Assembly (NCBI RefSeq): GCF_030435805.1
Contig: NC_081291.1
Coordinates: forward strand, 11,989,001 to 12,053,000
Length of the DNA stretch: 64,000 bases
Direction of reading: 5' to 3'
DNA from: Mustela lutreola
Taxonomy: Eukaryota; Chordata; Mammalia; Carnivora; Mustelidae
Position numbers and translations under genes: made by a program. Of this stretch, positions 11,200 through 21,170 are shown piece after piece (the stretch's first letter is position 1; each line of letters begins with the position of its first letter). The notes under the pieces are model-generated. The model did no database searches. It saw nothing but the letters and a program-made list of their open reading frames with translations, and was not told the DNA's origin.

Positions 11200-11345
11200 A
11201 TGCTTTTTTACTGGGGTAAAATACACATAACCTAAAATGTACAACTTTAACCATGTCAAAGTGTACCATTCAAGAGCATCAAGTACATTCACAATGTTGT
11301 GCAATCATCACCTATATCTAGTTCCAAAATATTTTCATTTCCCCA
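11200..11345 (-). mobile_element. old L1 fragment
   Basis: GGGTAAAATACACATAACC ... TTCACAATGTTGTGCAATC is a common old L1 segment read in reverse. A related stretch occurs at 62,560-62,760. Confidence 0.6.
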
Positions 11346-11610
11346 GAAGGAAACACCATGCGCAGATAGGTGTGATCAGGGAAATGGTATCTGAGCAGAG
11401 ATTTATTTAAAGGAAGAGCAAGTGAGAATCATGGGAAGATGTGATGGTCTTGGCATGCTACTACCTTCAGCCCCAACCTACATACCTCTGTACTATTATT
11501 GTGTTCTACTTTCCTTTAACATAATTCTTTTCTTTTATTACTTAAAAGCAAACTGCTACCCATATGACAGAATATCATCTGACATTTTTTTATGTTATTC
11601 TTAAGTTGTC

Positions 11611-11826
11611 TTTTTTTATTGTGTTGTTAGCATACAGTACATTAGTTTCTGATGTAGTGTTACATGATCCATTGTTTTCACACTAACACCCAGTGCTCCA
11701 TGCAATACACGCCCTCCTTAACACCCATTGCCCTGCTCACCCATCCCCCCACTCTCCTCCCCCCTAGAACCCCCAGTTTGTTTCTTGGAGTCCATAGTCT
11801 CTCGTGGTTCATTGACTATATACCTG
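11611..11826 (-). mobile_element. 5'-truncated L1, 3' end
   Basis: Reverse complement of the carnivore L1 terminus: CACCCAGTGCTCCATGCAAT, CCCCCAGTTTGTTTCTTGG, AGTCCATAGTCTCTCGTGG, preceded by a T-rich stretch (the tail). Confidence 0.8.
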
Positions 11827-12039
11827 GCCATAATCAGTCAAACTGATCAGAATAGCCTTTCTCTTCCTCTTTACCTCAGTTAGACTTTACTCCTTCTTGG
11901 CTAGATCTGACTAAGGGCTATGACTTTGAAAATGCAACACTGTCATTTGAGATCTGGGCCAACATGTCGGGTGCTGGAAACACAAGCAAGCCTTCTGAGC
12001 TCTAGAAACCACCAAGGAGCTACAGTGCAATAACCACAG

Positions 12040-12290
12040 GCACTTTCATTGAGTGCTGATTGAATGCAATAGCTGCCCTAAGCACTTTACATACATTGTG
12101 CCATACAAACTTCACAACCTGCCTGCGAAGTGAGTAAGTATCATCCTCATACCTCAGGTGAGGAAAGAAAGGTTCGGTTGTATTTAATACTTCCCAAGGA
12201 TCTCACATCCAGTAAGTGGCAGAGCTACGTCTTGTCTGAGTTTAACCACTACACTTTTCTGCCTCCCAGCCTTCCCAGAGACCAGCAGGC
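12040..12290 (+). repeat. MIR element
   Basis: CATTGAGTGCTGATTGAATGC, CTAAGCACTTTACATACATT, CCTCAGGTGAGGAAAGAAAG and CCAGTAAGTGGCAGAGCTA follow the MIR core order (diverged). Confidence 0.7.
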
Positions 12291-12637
12291 ATATACAGGA
12301 GAGGGTGCCTAGTAGCATGGAAATAAACCCAAGAGACTGAGCTCTACCTCTTCCAACTGACTGAGCCAAGCTCTCACAGAGAATGTTTACTGAGCACCTA
12401 TGAAGTAGATTCTTAGGTCTTTGGAGTATTTTGTTTATCATGCTCACTCAAACACTGGATATCAATTTTGGGGATCCTTTCCAAGAAAAACTCAATTCAA
12501 AATATCTTAACCAAGTTATACTTGTCTTATACACAGCAACTGTAATGACTCTCACAAGTATAATGTTAAGTAATAGGCAACATGAAAAAAAAGTATACAT
12601 GACTGTGTTTAAATAATGTTCAAGAAAAAGCACATTA

Positions 12638-12840
12638 GGGGCGCCTGGGTGGCTCAGTGGGTTAAGCCGCTGCCTTCAGCTCAGGTCATGATCTCAGCAT
12701 CCTGGGATCGAGCCCCGCATCGGGCTCTCTGCTCCACAAGGAGCCTGCTTCCCTTTCTCTCTTCCTCTGCCTGCCTCTCTGCCTACTTGTGATCTCTGTC
12801 TGTCAAATAAATAAATAAAATCTTTAAAAAAAAAAAAGGA
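12638..12840 (+). mobile_element. young Can-SINE
   Basis: Near-consensus copy (GGGGCGCCTGGGTGGCTCAG ... CTACTTGTGATCTCTGTCTG ... AAATAAATAAATAAAATC) with a perfect 16-bp duplication AAGAAAAAGCACATTA (12,622-12,637 and 12,841-12,856). Confidence 0.95.
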
Positions 12841-12944
12841 AAGAAAAAGCACATTAATCTAAGGTAGTAGAAATCAAGAAAGTGGTTATCCTTGAAGAGA
12901 AGAGATGAATAAGAAGGTGGAGTCATAAAGGGGTTTAAGGGTAC

Positions 12945-13012
12945 TAGATAGATGGTTGATATAGAGAGATGATAGATAAATAGATTATAGATAGGTGATA
13001 AATGATTGATAA
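12945..13012. repeat. imperfect GATA-type microsatellite
   Basis: Repeated AGATAGAT / GATAGATAAATAGATTATAG units, diverged. Confidence 0.7.
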
Positions 13013-13027
13013 AATATATACAGTTTT

Positions 13028-13202
13028 TTAAAGATTTTATTTATTTGGCAGAGAGAGAGAGATCACAAGTAGGCAGAGAGGCACGCAGAGAGAGGAGGAA
13101 GCAGGCTCCCCGCTGAGCAATATGGGACTCGATCCCAGGACCCTGAGATCATGACCTGAGCCAAAGGCAGAGGCTTAATCCACTGAGCCATCCAGGGGCC
13201 CC
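13028..13202 (-). mobile_element. young Can-SINE
   Basis: Reverse Can-SINE with a perfect 15-bp duplication AATATATACAGTTTT (13,013-13,027 and 13,203-13,217). The middle is slightly shortened. Confidence 0.93.
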
Positions 13203-13568
13203 AATATATACAGTTTTATATCTATTTTCTTACAAATATATGTGTATATAAAATATATATTCATACCTATAGTTTCTTAAAAATTTAAATATACACTTAT
13301 AAACCCAGCACTCATACTCTCAGAGATATGAAAATGTATGTCCACTAAAAATATGCACATGAATGTTCATAACAGCTTTATTTGTAATAGCCAGATTGGA
13401 GACAACCTTCAGTGAATGACTGGAAAACACATTACAGTTGGTCTATACTATGGATACTACTTGTCATAAAAAGGAAGGAACGACTGCTATGTGCAACAAG
13501 TTGGTTGTCTATCAAGATTACACTAAGTGTAAAAAGCCAAGCTTTATCAAAAGCCTACACAATGTGTG

Positions 13569-13612
13569 ATTCCATTATATTATATTATATTATATTATAT
13601 TATATTATAATT
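13569..13612. repeat. (TATAT)n-type microsatellite
   Basis: Seven uninterrupted 5-bp units of ATTAT/TATAT, directly followed by two palindromes (13,619-13,671). Confidence 0.9.
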
Positions 13613-13618
13613 ATACAA

Positions 13619-13671
13619 GGACATGTGTCATGGACACATGTCCATGTATAATGTCCATGTATACATGGACA
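13619..13671. repeat. two adjacent perfect inverted repeats
   Basis: GGACATGTGTC (13,619-13,629) and GACACATGTCC (13,633-13,643) are exact complements around a 3-nt loop. Positions 13,652-13,671 are a 20-bp palindrome with no spacer, centred on GTATAC. Confidence 0.9.
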
Positions 13672-14110
13672 AGTATAATAATAACTTGGACATGACAAAG
13701 CTATAGTGTGAAATAATACATGTACAGAGTATTCATTTTAGCAAAGACTGGAAACATTCATCAAAAGAAACTGATGACATAGACTGTGGCACCATCTATT
13801 TGATGGGAAATAAAGAGCTGTAGAAAAATTAAGGATATGAAAATACCACCAAAATAAATTAAGTAAGGGGGAGGAGATAAGTACTGTGTGTTTTCTACAC
13901 TGATGAATCACTTAATTTTACCTCTGAACTTAATTTTTAAAAACACTAAAAAAAAAACTAAGTAAGTAAAAAATGCAAGATTCAGAACAGTATTATAATA
14001 TGCTACTTTTATGTACAAAAAGAGGTAAGAGAGAGAAAGAGAGAGAGGGTGAGTGTGCGTGTGTGTGTGTAAAGAAACTCTGGAAGGTTACATAAGAAAT
14101 CATTAATAGG

Positions 14111-14301
14111 GAGCCCCTGGGTGGCACAATGGGTTAAGCCTCTGCCTTCGGCTCAGGTTATGATCTCAGGGTCCTGGGAGGGAGTCCCACATCGGGCTCT
14201 CTGCTTGGCGTGGAGCCTGCTTCCTCCTCTCTCTCTTGGCCTGTCTCTCTGCCTACTTGTGATCTCTGTCAAATAAATAAACAAAGTCTTTAAAAAAAAA
14301 A
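14111..14301 (+). mobile_element. young Can-SINE
   Basis: Full-length SINE with a perfect 17-bp duplication AAGAAATCATTAATAGG (14,094-14,110 and 14,302-14,318). The head carries CCCCTGGGTGGCACAATGGG. Confidence 0.93.
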
Positions 14302-14318
14302 AAGAAATCATTAATAGG

Positions 14319-14889
14319 GGCAATCCATTGAGGTGACTTGTTCAGAACTAGAGGGATGGGGACCTAGACTGTACACATTTTAAAAGAAATTTTTAAATAC
14401 AACAGAAAGCCAATGGAAGAAAGGGTAAAAATAAAAGGGTTCCAGGAGAAAGGGGAGCAGAAATTGGGGTCATGATGTGAGCACCCCAACAAAGGCTCAC
14501 CAATGTTGTTGATGGAAGAGTAGAACAGAGATTCCCTAATCCCCATGCAAAGTGCACTTGGTAGGGTTAATGAATGCTGAGCCCTGCATGTGGCTGACAG
14601 GAAGGCGTTTTTAACAAGTTGGTGGTTCAAAGCCCCAACGTCAAGCACAGCATCTGACCTATGGAACATGACAGGAAGTGTTTGATAAAGTCATTCATTT
14701 GACCTGACTGACTTTTCTAACTTTCTAGAAGCTTTCCTTGGCAAACCAGACTGCATAAATTCTCTTCCTTGTAGAATTCCCATCACGATGGAATGAATGA
14801 AAGGACACTGATTCAGGCATCTGAGTGCCCTGTGGAGGGTTTGGACCACCAGACCTTCCTGTCTAGGAACTGCTATGAGGCTCAGTCTG
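14319..14889. other. intergenic, nothing recognised
   Basis: No coding signal, RNA gene or named repeat. A 101-codon minus-strand open frame has no family features. Confidence 0.4.
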
Positions 14890-14906
14890 GGTTAGGAGAG
14901 GATTTT

Positions 14907-15082
14907 TTTTAACTAATTTTTTGTTTATTTTCAGCATAACAGTATTCATTATTTTTGCACCACACCCAATGCTCCATGCAATCCGTGCCCTCTATAATAC
15001 CCACCACCTGGTTCCCCCATCTTCCCACTCCCCCGCCACTTCAAACCCCTCAGATTGTTTTTCAGAATCCATAGTCTCTCAT
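14907..15082 (-). mobile_element. 5'-truncated L1, 3' end
   Basis: Reverse L1 terminus (TTTATTTTCAGCATAACAG, ACACCCAATGCTCCATGC, TCCATAGTCTCTCATGGTT) with a perfect 17-bp duplication GGTTAGGAGAGGATTTT (14,890-14,906 and 15,083-15,099). The perfect duplication suggests a recent insertion. Confidence 0.93.
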
Positions 15083-15099
15083 GGTTAGGAGAGGATTTT

Positions 15100-17050
15100 G
15101 AGGGGTGTTCAGTGAGAATGAATCCCTGGTGACTTTTCCATCTCCTCACCTCTCCATCATCTGAGAGTGCACATACCCCAGGGAATAAGCCACATGTTTC
15201 TGGAAAAAAAGCAACTAGCATTTTCCTTCTTAACAAGGAGCCATGGGGATAGAGTCCCCAAGAGTCCCCAAACTGTAAATATCCTACTGCATCCCTGGCC
15301 CCCTGCTCACCTGCCCCAGGACGGGGCCAACACATCATTCCCCCCACCCCAGACATCAATTTTTCCCCAGCCATCACAACTTGAATGGTCTCCCTCTGTC
15401 CTTCCTGAAGGCTTAGCACTGACCTCAGGATCCCCTGGAAGTCAGTGGAGGAGGAGGTTTGCCAGGACCATCTTTTTGGTGACACCATCCTGGTAAGTGA
15501 GTGAAGGATGGGGAAGGGAAATGAGCTGGATGGGACTGAGAAAGAGGAAATCCTTCTTTTTCTGGATACCCTAAGAAAGAGAAGTGTCTGACACCAATTC
15601 TATACCCTCTGAGTGGATAGAGGTCACAGGGGACACACCTCTGTAGCAGGTCATGAGAAGAAAGAATGGTTAGGGTCTGCAATTGAGGGACACCCGCACA
15701 CATGGGAGAGATTGAAAAACAGCTCTCTCCACTGTGGGTGGCGGTTCTCCAGATGTGGTCCCCGGGCTAGCAGCAGCAGCATCCCTAGGAACTTCCTAGA
15801 AGTGCTGATTCTCAAGCCCCAGCACAGACACTCCAGGGCACAGCTCCAGCCCTCTGGGAGACACTGATGCAGATCAATGTTGAGGACTACCACTCTAGTG
15901 CAACCAAGGACTTCATCTCAACAACCAAGGACAGCTGCAAATGTATTGCCAGGAAGGGACTCTCGGTTACATGTGCAGCCCAGAGAACCTGAGCATTACC
16001 TTACAAAGTCTCAAAGAGACCTCTGAAAAATTGTGGTAAGTAGTAAGAGGTTTGATCAAGAGATCAAGAGATCTCTTGAGGTCAGCAAAGAGGAAATTAC
16101 ACTGCTTCCCTTCCTGAAAACCCCCTTTCGACACCTCTTCTACCTCCAAGGTTCCTAGCAGATATCTGCATCCCTCCCCTTGTTCTCACAACACCTCAGA
16201 ATCACCTGTCACCTCTCTTATACACACCTGTCCACCTACTGTGTTCTCCCATGTACATCCTGCCCCCTTTCAGCTCACCGTAAATCTTTCTGGAGACTAG
16301 CATTCCTCGATGGGCAGAGGGAAGATAATTGCAACAATGTATTCCTTAAAATATAACTTAAAGGAATTATACTAGTTACTAAGCATGCTTATATACAGTC
16401 TTAAGAAAAACATGTACTGGCAACAGGCCTCTGAAGATGGCCGGCCTGCTCAGGGTGGAAGGTCACCTGCTTCATTTTTCCATTATCTCCTTCTCCAGAG
16501 AGCACCTGTGGCTAATTAGATGATCCCTTTGAATGTGCTTGCTCAACTATAAACTTATATTGCTTGACCAGATATACTTTGCCTTCCTTCTTGTTTATCT
16601 ATAAGGCATATGATTAATGTGTAGCCTTCTTTGGCTCCTCTGTTGATTCCTGTCTGTACCTAAGAAACACGGAACTGAGAAGTTGTTCAGGGCAACAGTC
16701 TTCTCTACTGTCGATCCCTGCTCCCTCTTCCTTGCAGCTGACTTACAGCTCTCTTACAGCCTCATTCTTCTCCCATGCGCCATCAGAAAGTGGCAATAAT
16801 GTTAGATGCTTGGGACTGAACAGTTTTCCTAGCAAGTGTTGACAGCAGAGTTTAGCTTTGAAATGCTGCTCCTCATGAGATGCACTCAGAGAAGCAATGA
16901 CATGTGAGAGAGCAAAAATAAATCTGTCCAGACGGGTTATGGTGCAGGTGCAAGCTGAGGGCCCCTAGCATCGCTTCCAGCCTGACTCCTCATCGTCGGG
17001 TGTGGCCAACATCATCTCCCACTGCGCATAAAGAAGTTGTGATTCCTAGG
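15100..17050. other. intergenic, mostly unassigned
   Basis: About 15,745-15,900 (GTGGTCCCCGGGCTAGCAGC) resembles a MER5-type hAT relic. Positions 16,040-16,080 contain a GATCAAGAGATCAAGAGATC run. The rest, including open frames near 14,949-15,703, shows no recognisable gene. CASP14, which I recall upstream of OR1I1 in human, is not seen. Confidence 0.4.
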
Positions 17051-17064
17051 AAGGCTCAACACTC

Positions 17065-17443
17065 CACACACCTGGGTGGTACTGTCCGTTAATGGCCAAA
17101 TCTTGGTTTTGGCTCAGGTCATGACCTCATGGGTCTTAAGATCAAGACCTGATTCAGGCTCTGTGCTCAACACAGAATCTGCTTGAGTTTCTCCGTCTCC
17201 TTTAGTGCCTCCTTCCTTTCGCTCTTGCTCTCTCCCTCTCTGTCTCTCTCTGAAATAAATAAATCTTTAAAAAAGAAGAGGAAGAGGAGGAAGGAGAAGA
17301 AGGAGGAGGAGAAAGAAGAGGAAGGGAAGAAGATGAAGAAGATGAAGAAGAAGAAGAAGAAGAAGAAGAAGAAGAAGAAGGAGGAGGAGGAGGAGGAGGA
17401 GGAGGAGGAGGAGGAGGAGGAGGAGGAGAAGGAGAAGAAAAGA
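17065..17443 (+). mobile_element. old Can-SINE with a greatly expanded purine tail
   Basis: SINE body (ACCTGGGTGGTACTGTCCG ... TCTGAAATAAATAAATC) followed by about 170 bp of pure A/G: GAGGAA units, then (GAA)n, then (GGA)n. Flanks AAGGCTCAACACTC / AAGACTCAACACTC (17,051 and 17,444) show the purine run belongs to the SINE tail. The Glu/Lys-rich and Leu-rich open frames across it are artefacts. Confidence 0.85.
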
Positions 17444-17598
17444 AAGACTCAACACTCTACAGATACAATCACAAAATGCCTCTGTTGTGTTCTTGTCCAT
17501 AATTGCTTTTAAGCCATGGGGACCCAACCAGTTAAGCAATGAGTTAAAGAAGATCCTCTCTTCGCTGAAAAGAGTCAATATTGAGATTTTATAAAAAT

Positions 17599-17893
17599 AT
17601 GGTTTCACTTACTTGTGAAGCATAAAGAATAACATGGAGGACATTGGGAGATGAAGAGGAGAAGTGAGATGGGGAAAGTGGAGGGGGACACAAACCATGA
17701 GAGACTATGGACTCTGAGAACAAACAGGGTTTCGGAGGGGAGGTGGGGTAGGGGGTTGGGAGAGCCTGGTGGTGGGTGTTATGGAGGGCATGTATTGCAT
17801 GGACCACTGGGTATAGCACATAAACAATGAATTTTGGAACACTGAAAAGAAATAAAATGGGGAAAAATGCATCTGAACTTTAAAAAAAAAAAA
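17599..17893 (+). mobile_element. 5'-truncated L1, 3' end
   Basis: ATGGTTTCACTTACTTGTG, ACATGGAGGACATTGGGAG, CCATGAGAGACTATGGACTC and AAACAATGAATTTTGGAAC, then an A-rich tail: the standard carnivore L1 terminus. Confidence 0.85.
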
Positions 17894-18696
17894 ATGTGGT
17901 GAGTCGTGCCATGCTGGGCTTTACCTATATCATCCATGTATCATAAGAGAACTATGTGACCCCTAACACACTCTCTGTAAATGTTCATCAAGTGAAAGGA
18001 AGTGTCTCTGTGCATACCAGGAGGTGGAGACTTGGAAAGGCAAATGCAACCAGGCTTTGGTGGTCTCGTGTGGATGGGATAAACACATGCTTTCTTGGGG
18101 TTTTTAGCATGAAGTTTCTCCTAAGTCCCAAACAGCTGAAGCCAAAGCAGAGATTAACTCAAAAGTCATCTCTGATACTACAGATTACAATGGTCTAGGA
18201 TGAACTCCCAATTCCCTTCTAAATACATGGGAAAATAAAACCAGGGCCATACCAGTGTTAAATGGGTGAATGAGAATATTATCACAACATGCCTACATGT
18301 GGGCATTTCTTTAAATGTTGGTCTCACATTGGTCACTGTTTTCATATCCGTTCATATTATAAACTCACTTTTCTTGTCATCATAGTTCCTACAGGAGTAA
18401 GCACATGGCACGCTTTGCTTTCCACCAAACAGGGATTTGGGGACATTGTTGTCATTTTTAAGAAACCAGCTTATTTTTGAACCATCTGGACTATGTCTGG
18501 GAGTTTTCTTTTGAATAAACTTCTTAAATGCTGTTTGCCATTCTATAACAATGTATATTTTCCTGAGGGTACAAAAGTATTCCAACGGCTAGTGACAGCC
18601 TCTCTAGAACATAAGAAAGTATAAAAATTTTTTTGTCCTGCAAAACTACAACTAATGACAAAATATACTTCCAAAAGACCATTAGCTTTAAACCTC
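17894..18696. other. intergenic, nothing recognised
   Basis: No gene or repeat that I can name. Confidence 0.4.
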
Positions 18697-18712
18697 CAGA
18701 TATTCTTTTTTT

Positions 18713-18993
18713 TTTTTTAATTTTTTATTTTTTATAAACATATATTTTTATCCCCAGGGGTACAGGTCTGTGAATCACCAGGTTTACACACTTCACAGCA
18801 CTCACCAAATCACATACCCTCCCCAATGTCCATAATCCCACCCCCTTCTCCCAAACCCCCTCCCCCCAGCAACCCTCAGTTTGTTTTGTGAGATTAAGAG
18901 TCACTTATGGTTTGTCTCCCTCCCAATCCCATCTTGTTTCATTTATTCTTCTTCTACCCACTTAAGCCTCCATGTTGAGAAGTGGTGATACAA
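18713..18993 (-). mobile_element. 5'-truncated L1 with possible 5' inversion
   Basis: Reverse L1 segment (CCCCAGGGGTACAGGTCTG, CAGCAACCCTCAGTTTG, GATTAAGAGTCACTTATGG) with the duplication CAGATATTCTTTTTTT at 18,697-18,712 and 18,994-19,009. The last about 16 bases (GAAGTGGTGATAC) read as the reverse complement of the next expected L1 bases. Confidence 0.85.
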
Positions 18994-19009
18994 CAGATAT
19001 TCTTTTTTT

Positions 19010-19640
19010 ACCATGAAAGTTTTCTTTAAAATCTCCATTTACCCAGCTTTCTGGGTTCATCCGTGGTCATGGTCTCTGTGTCTTCCCAAACATATACTGG
19101 GTGCTGTCTCACAAAGGATGAAAGTGGGTTTACTACAGTGATGACGTGGTAGAAGATCATAAATGCCCCCAAATAAATTTGGCCATCACTGGAAACAGTG
19201 GAGCAGTGCTATCTGTCCTTGTATTCTTGGTCATTAACCTGAAATGGATGCAAAAATTGTATCATGTGAAGGAAGGATGAAATGGAAGGAGGGGAGGAAA
19301 GAGAGGATAAAGGGAAAGGAAGACAAGGAATAAAAGAGGCTGATAAGATTCCCTCTCCCTGTACTGGGTTTCAGTTTAGGTTTGATCCAGCTTAATTTTG
19401 TTTTCTACAAAGCGTTACTCCACTAAAAACACAAAGGTGTTTATGGGCAAATGTCTAAGTTCTCTCTAAACACATGAGTTCAGTTTTTGAGATGCTAACT
19501 ATCTCAGGCATGCATGGGTTTGTTGGAGAGAAACAGAAACCCATGGATCTTCACAGAACTTCAATCCCGATGGGGAGCCAGGACAGGAACTCCATTTCTG
19601 ACTCCCAGTTTTACGTTGCTTTCCTCTCCCCTTTTATTTC
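19010..19640. other. OR1I1 upstream region
   Basis: Intergenic or 5' intron of OR1I1. A purine-rich stretch (AAGGAAGGATGAAATGGAAGG) lies at about 19,270-19,335. I cannot locate the receptor's upstream non-coding exon or promoter. Confidence 0.35.
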
Positions 19641-19648
19641 TTTTACAG
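19641..19648 (+). promoter_or_regulatory. likely splice acceptor before OR1I1 coding exon
   Basis: A pyrimidine tract (CCTCTCCCCTTTTATTTC) runs into TTTTACAG at 19,641-19,648, only 16 bp before the start codon. Olfactory receptors usually have a 5' untranslated exon spliced to one coding exon, and this site fits that arrangement. Confidence 0.6.
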
Positions 19649-19664
19649 TAGACACAGATTGTCC

Positions 19665-20615
19665 ATGGAACCAAAAAACCAAAAAAATCAAACAACAATC
19701 TCAGAATTCCTCCTTTTGGGACTCACAGAAAAGCCAGAGCATCAGACTCTCCTCTTTGGGCTGTTCCTTTCTGTGTACCTGGTCACCATCTTTGGGAACC
19801 TGCTCATTGTCCTGGCCATCATCACAGATGTCCGCCTCCACACGCCCATGTACTTCTTCCTCTCCAACCTGTCCCTTGTCGATACCTTCTTTTCTTCCAC
19901 CACTGTCCCCAAGATGCTGGTGAACCTTTGGACCCAGAACCAGGCCATCTCCTTTGTGGGCTGCCTTGCTCAGATGTACACCTTCCACCTGTTTGGGACC
20001 ATGGACAGCTTCCTCCTGGCTGTGATGGCCATTGACCGCTTCGTGGCTATTGTCTATCCTCTACGCTACTCAGTCATCATGAGCCCTTGTGTTTGCGGGT
20101 TGCTGTTGGGGGGACCATGGCTGATCACCAATCTCCAGTCACTTGTCCACACCTGCCTCATGGCTCAGCTGACTTTCTGTGCTGGCTCCAAAATCCCCCA
20201 CTTCTTCTGTGATCTCATGCCCCTGTTGAAGCTCTCCTGCTCTGATACCCACACCAATGAGCTGGTGATTTTTGCTTTTGGCATCATCATGGGCATCAGC
20301 CCCCTCTTGTGCATCCTTCTCTCCTACACCTGCATTTTCTGGGCAGTCTTCAAGATCCCTTCTGCTCAGGGCAAGTGGAAAGCCTTCTCCACTTGTGGCT
20401 CACACCTCACTGTGGTATCACTGTTCTATGGTACCATCTTTGCCGTGTACTTGCAACCCACATCTCCTGCCTCCTCCCAGAAGGACAAGGCAGCTGCCCT
20501 GATGTGTGGGGTGGTCATCCCCATGCTGAACCCTTTTATATACAGCCTAAGGAACAAGGAGATGAAGGCAGCCCTGAAGAAGCTCGTCAGCAAAGCAGTC
20601 TCTTCTCAATCTTAG
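19665..20615 (+). CDS. OR1I1: olfactory receptor family 1 subfamily I member 1
   Basis: Intact single-exon class II odorant receptor of 316 residues, a seven-helix GPCR of olfactory sensory neurons signalling through G-olf; its ligand is unknown to me. Visible features: N-glycosylation site N8-Q-T; GN at 44-45 (TM1); PMYFFLSNLS at 61-70 (TM2); C100 and C182 for the TM3-ECL2 disulphide; MAIDRFVAIVYPLRY from 121, with the unusual I and F in place of the usual MAYDRY, which I recall also in human OR1I1; KAFSTCGSHLTVV at 239-251 (TM6); PMLNPFIYSLRN at 286-297 (TM7). I chose the ATG at 19,665 because it gives the family start MEP-N-Q; two codons further upstream there is only an in-frame TTG. The protein is close to human OR1I1 throughout as I remember it, and the neighbouring SYDE1 and ILVBL support orthology. 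Its C-terminus is about 40 residues shorter than the human form. Confidence 0.93.
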   Translation: MEPKNQKNQTTISEFLLLGLTEKPEHQTLLFGLFLSVYLVTIFGNLLIVLAIITDVRLHTPMYFFLSNLSLVDTFFSSTTVPKMLVNLWTQNQAISFVGCLAQMYTFHLFGTMDSFLLAVMAIDRFVAIVYPLRYSVIMSPCVCGLLLGGPWLITNLQSLVHTCLMAQLTFCAGSKIPHFFCDLMPLLKLSCSDTHTNELVIFAFGIIMGISPLLCILLSYTCIFWAVFKIPSAQGKWKAFSTCGSHLTVVSLFYGTIFAVYLQPTSPASSQKDKAAALMCGVVIPMLNPFIYSLRNKEMKAALKKLVSKAVSSQS

Positions 20616-20917
20616 TGTAGAACAGTTGTTGGGCATTCAGCTTGTTCCATAACCAATGTTGGGTGGTGGGAACACAGAGATACATCCCATCCCTGCCCTC
20701 AGGGCATTCAGAATTGAGTGGGGCATAGACATGTGTCATTATGGCCCAACGTGGTAAATGTATCACAAAAATAAATGAAAACCTTTGGAAACTCAAAGGG
20801 AGAGTTGTGCATTTTCCCCATGAAGATCAAAAGACTTCAAAGAACTCTTAAATTGGTCCTCTCTGGGGTATTGGGCTTATGGGATTGCTACCTGGTTAAT
20901 ACAGTTGAACAAAAATT
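20616..20917. other. OR1I1 3' region with repeat-like sequence
   Basis: Directly after the stop, another frame reads VEQLLGIQLVP and then NTEIHPIP. This resembles the long C-terminal tail I recall for human OR1I1. The DNA (CATCCCTGCCCTCAGGGCATT) also resembles an L2-type repeat. AATAAA near 20,770 could be a poly(A) signal. Confidence 0.5.
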
Positions 20918-20952
20918 GGCTACACCATTTTTTTTTTTTGCTACACCATTTG

Positions 20953-21155
20953 TTTTTAAAGATTTATTTATTTATTTATTTATTTATTTATTTGACAGAC
21001 AGATATCACGAATAGGCAGAGAGACAGGCGAGGGAGGCTGGGAAGCAGGCTCCCCATTGAGCAGAGAGCCCAATTCGGGGCTCGATCCCAGGACCCTGAG
21101 ATCGTGACTTTAGCTGAAGGCAGAGGCTTAACCCACTGAGCCACCCAGGCACCCC
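20953..21155 (-). mobile_element. Can-SINE with triplicated flank
   Basis: Reverse Can-SINE ending CCACCCAGGCACCCC. GCTACACCATTT occurs three times: 20,919 and 20,940 on the tail side, separated by a T run, and 21,158 on the head side. Confidence 0.9.
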
Positions 21156-21170
21156 TGGCTACACCATTTT

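Larger units (their letters stand above)
13330..13960 (+). mobile_element. old L1 3'-end fragments
   Basis: TGAATGTTCATAACAGCTTT, TGACTGGAAAACACATTACA and AAACTGATGACATAGACTG are old L1 3' segments. Positions about 13,870-13,960 are a separate short L1 tail (GTACTGTGTGTTTTCTACAC ... TTTACCTCTGAAC) between AATTAAGTAAG-like flanks. Confidence 0.6.

Noticed and set aside
17183-17512. Glu/Lys-rich protein frame
   Set aside because: Translation of the purine microsatellite in the SINE tail.
1-19640. expected neighbour CASP14 upstream of OR1I1
   Set aside because: Searched the translated frames for caspase motifs (QACRG-type) and found none. It presumably lies outside the window.
19659-19664. upstream start giving a 318-residue OR1I1
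   Set aside because: That codon is TTG. The ATG at 19,665 fits the family start and sits 16 bp after a good splice acceptor.
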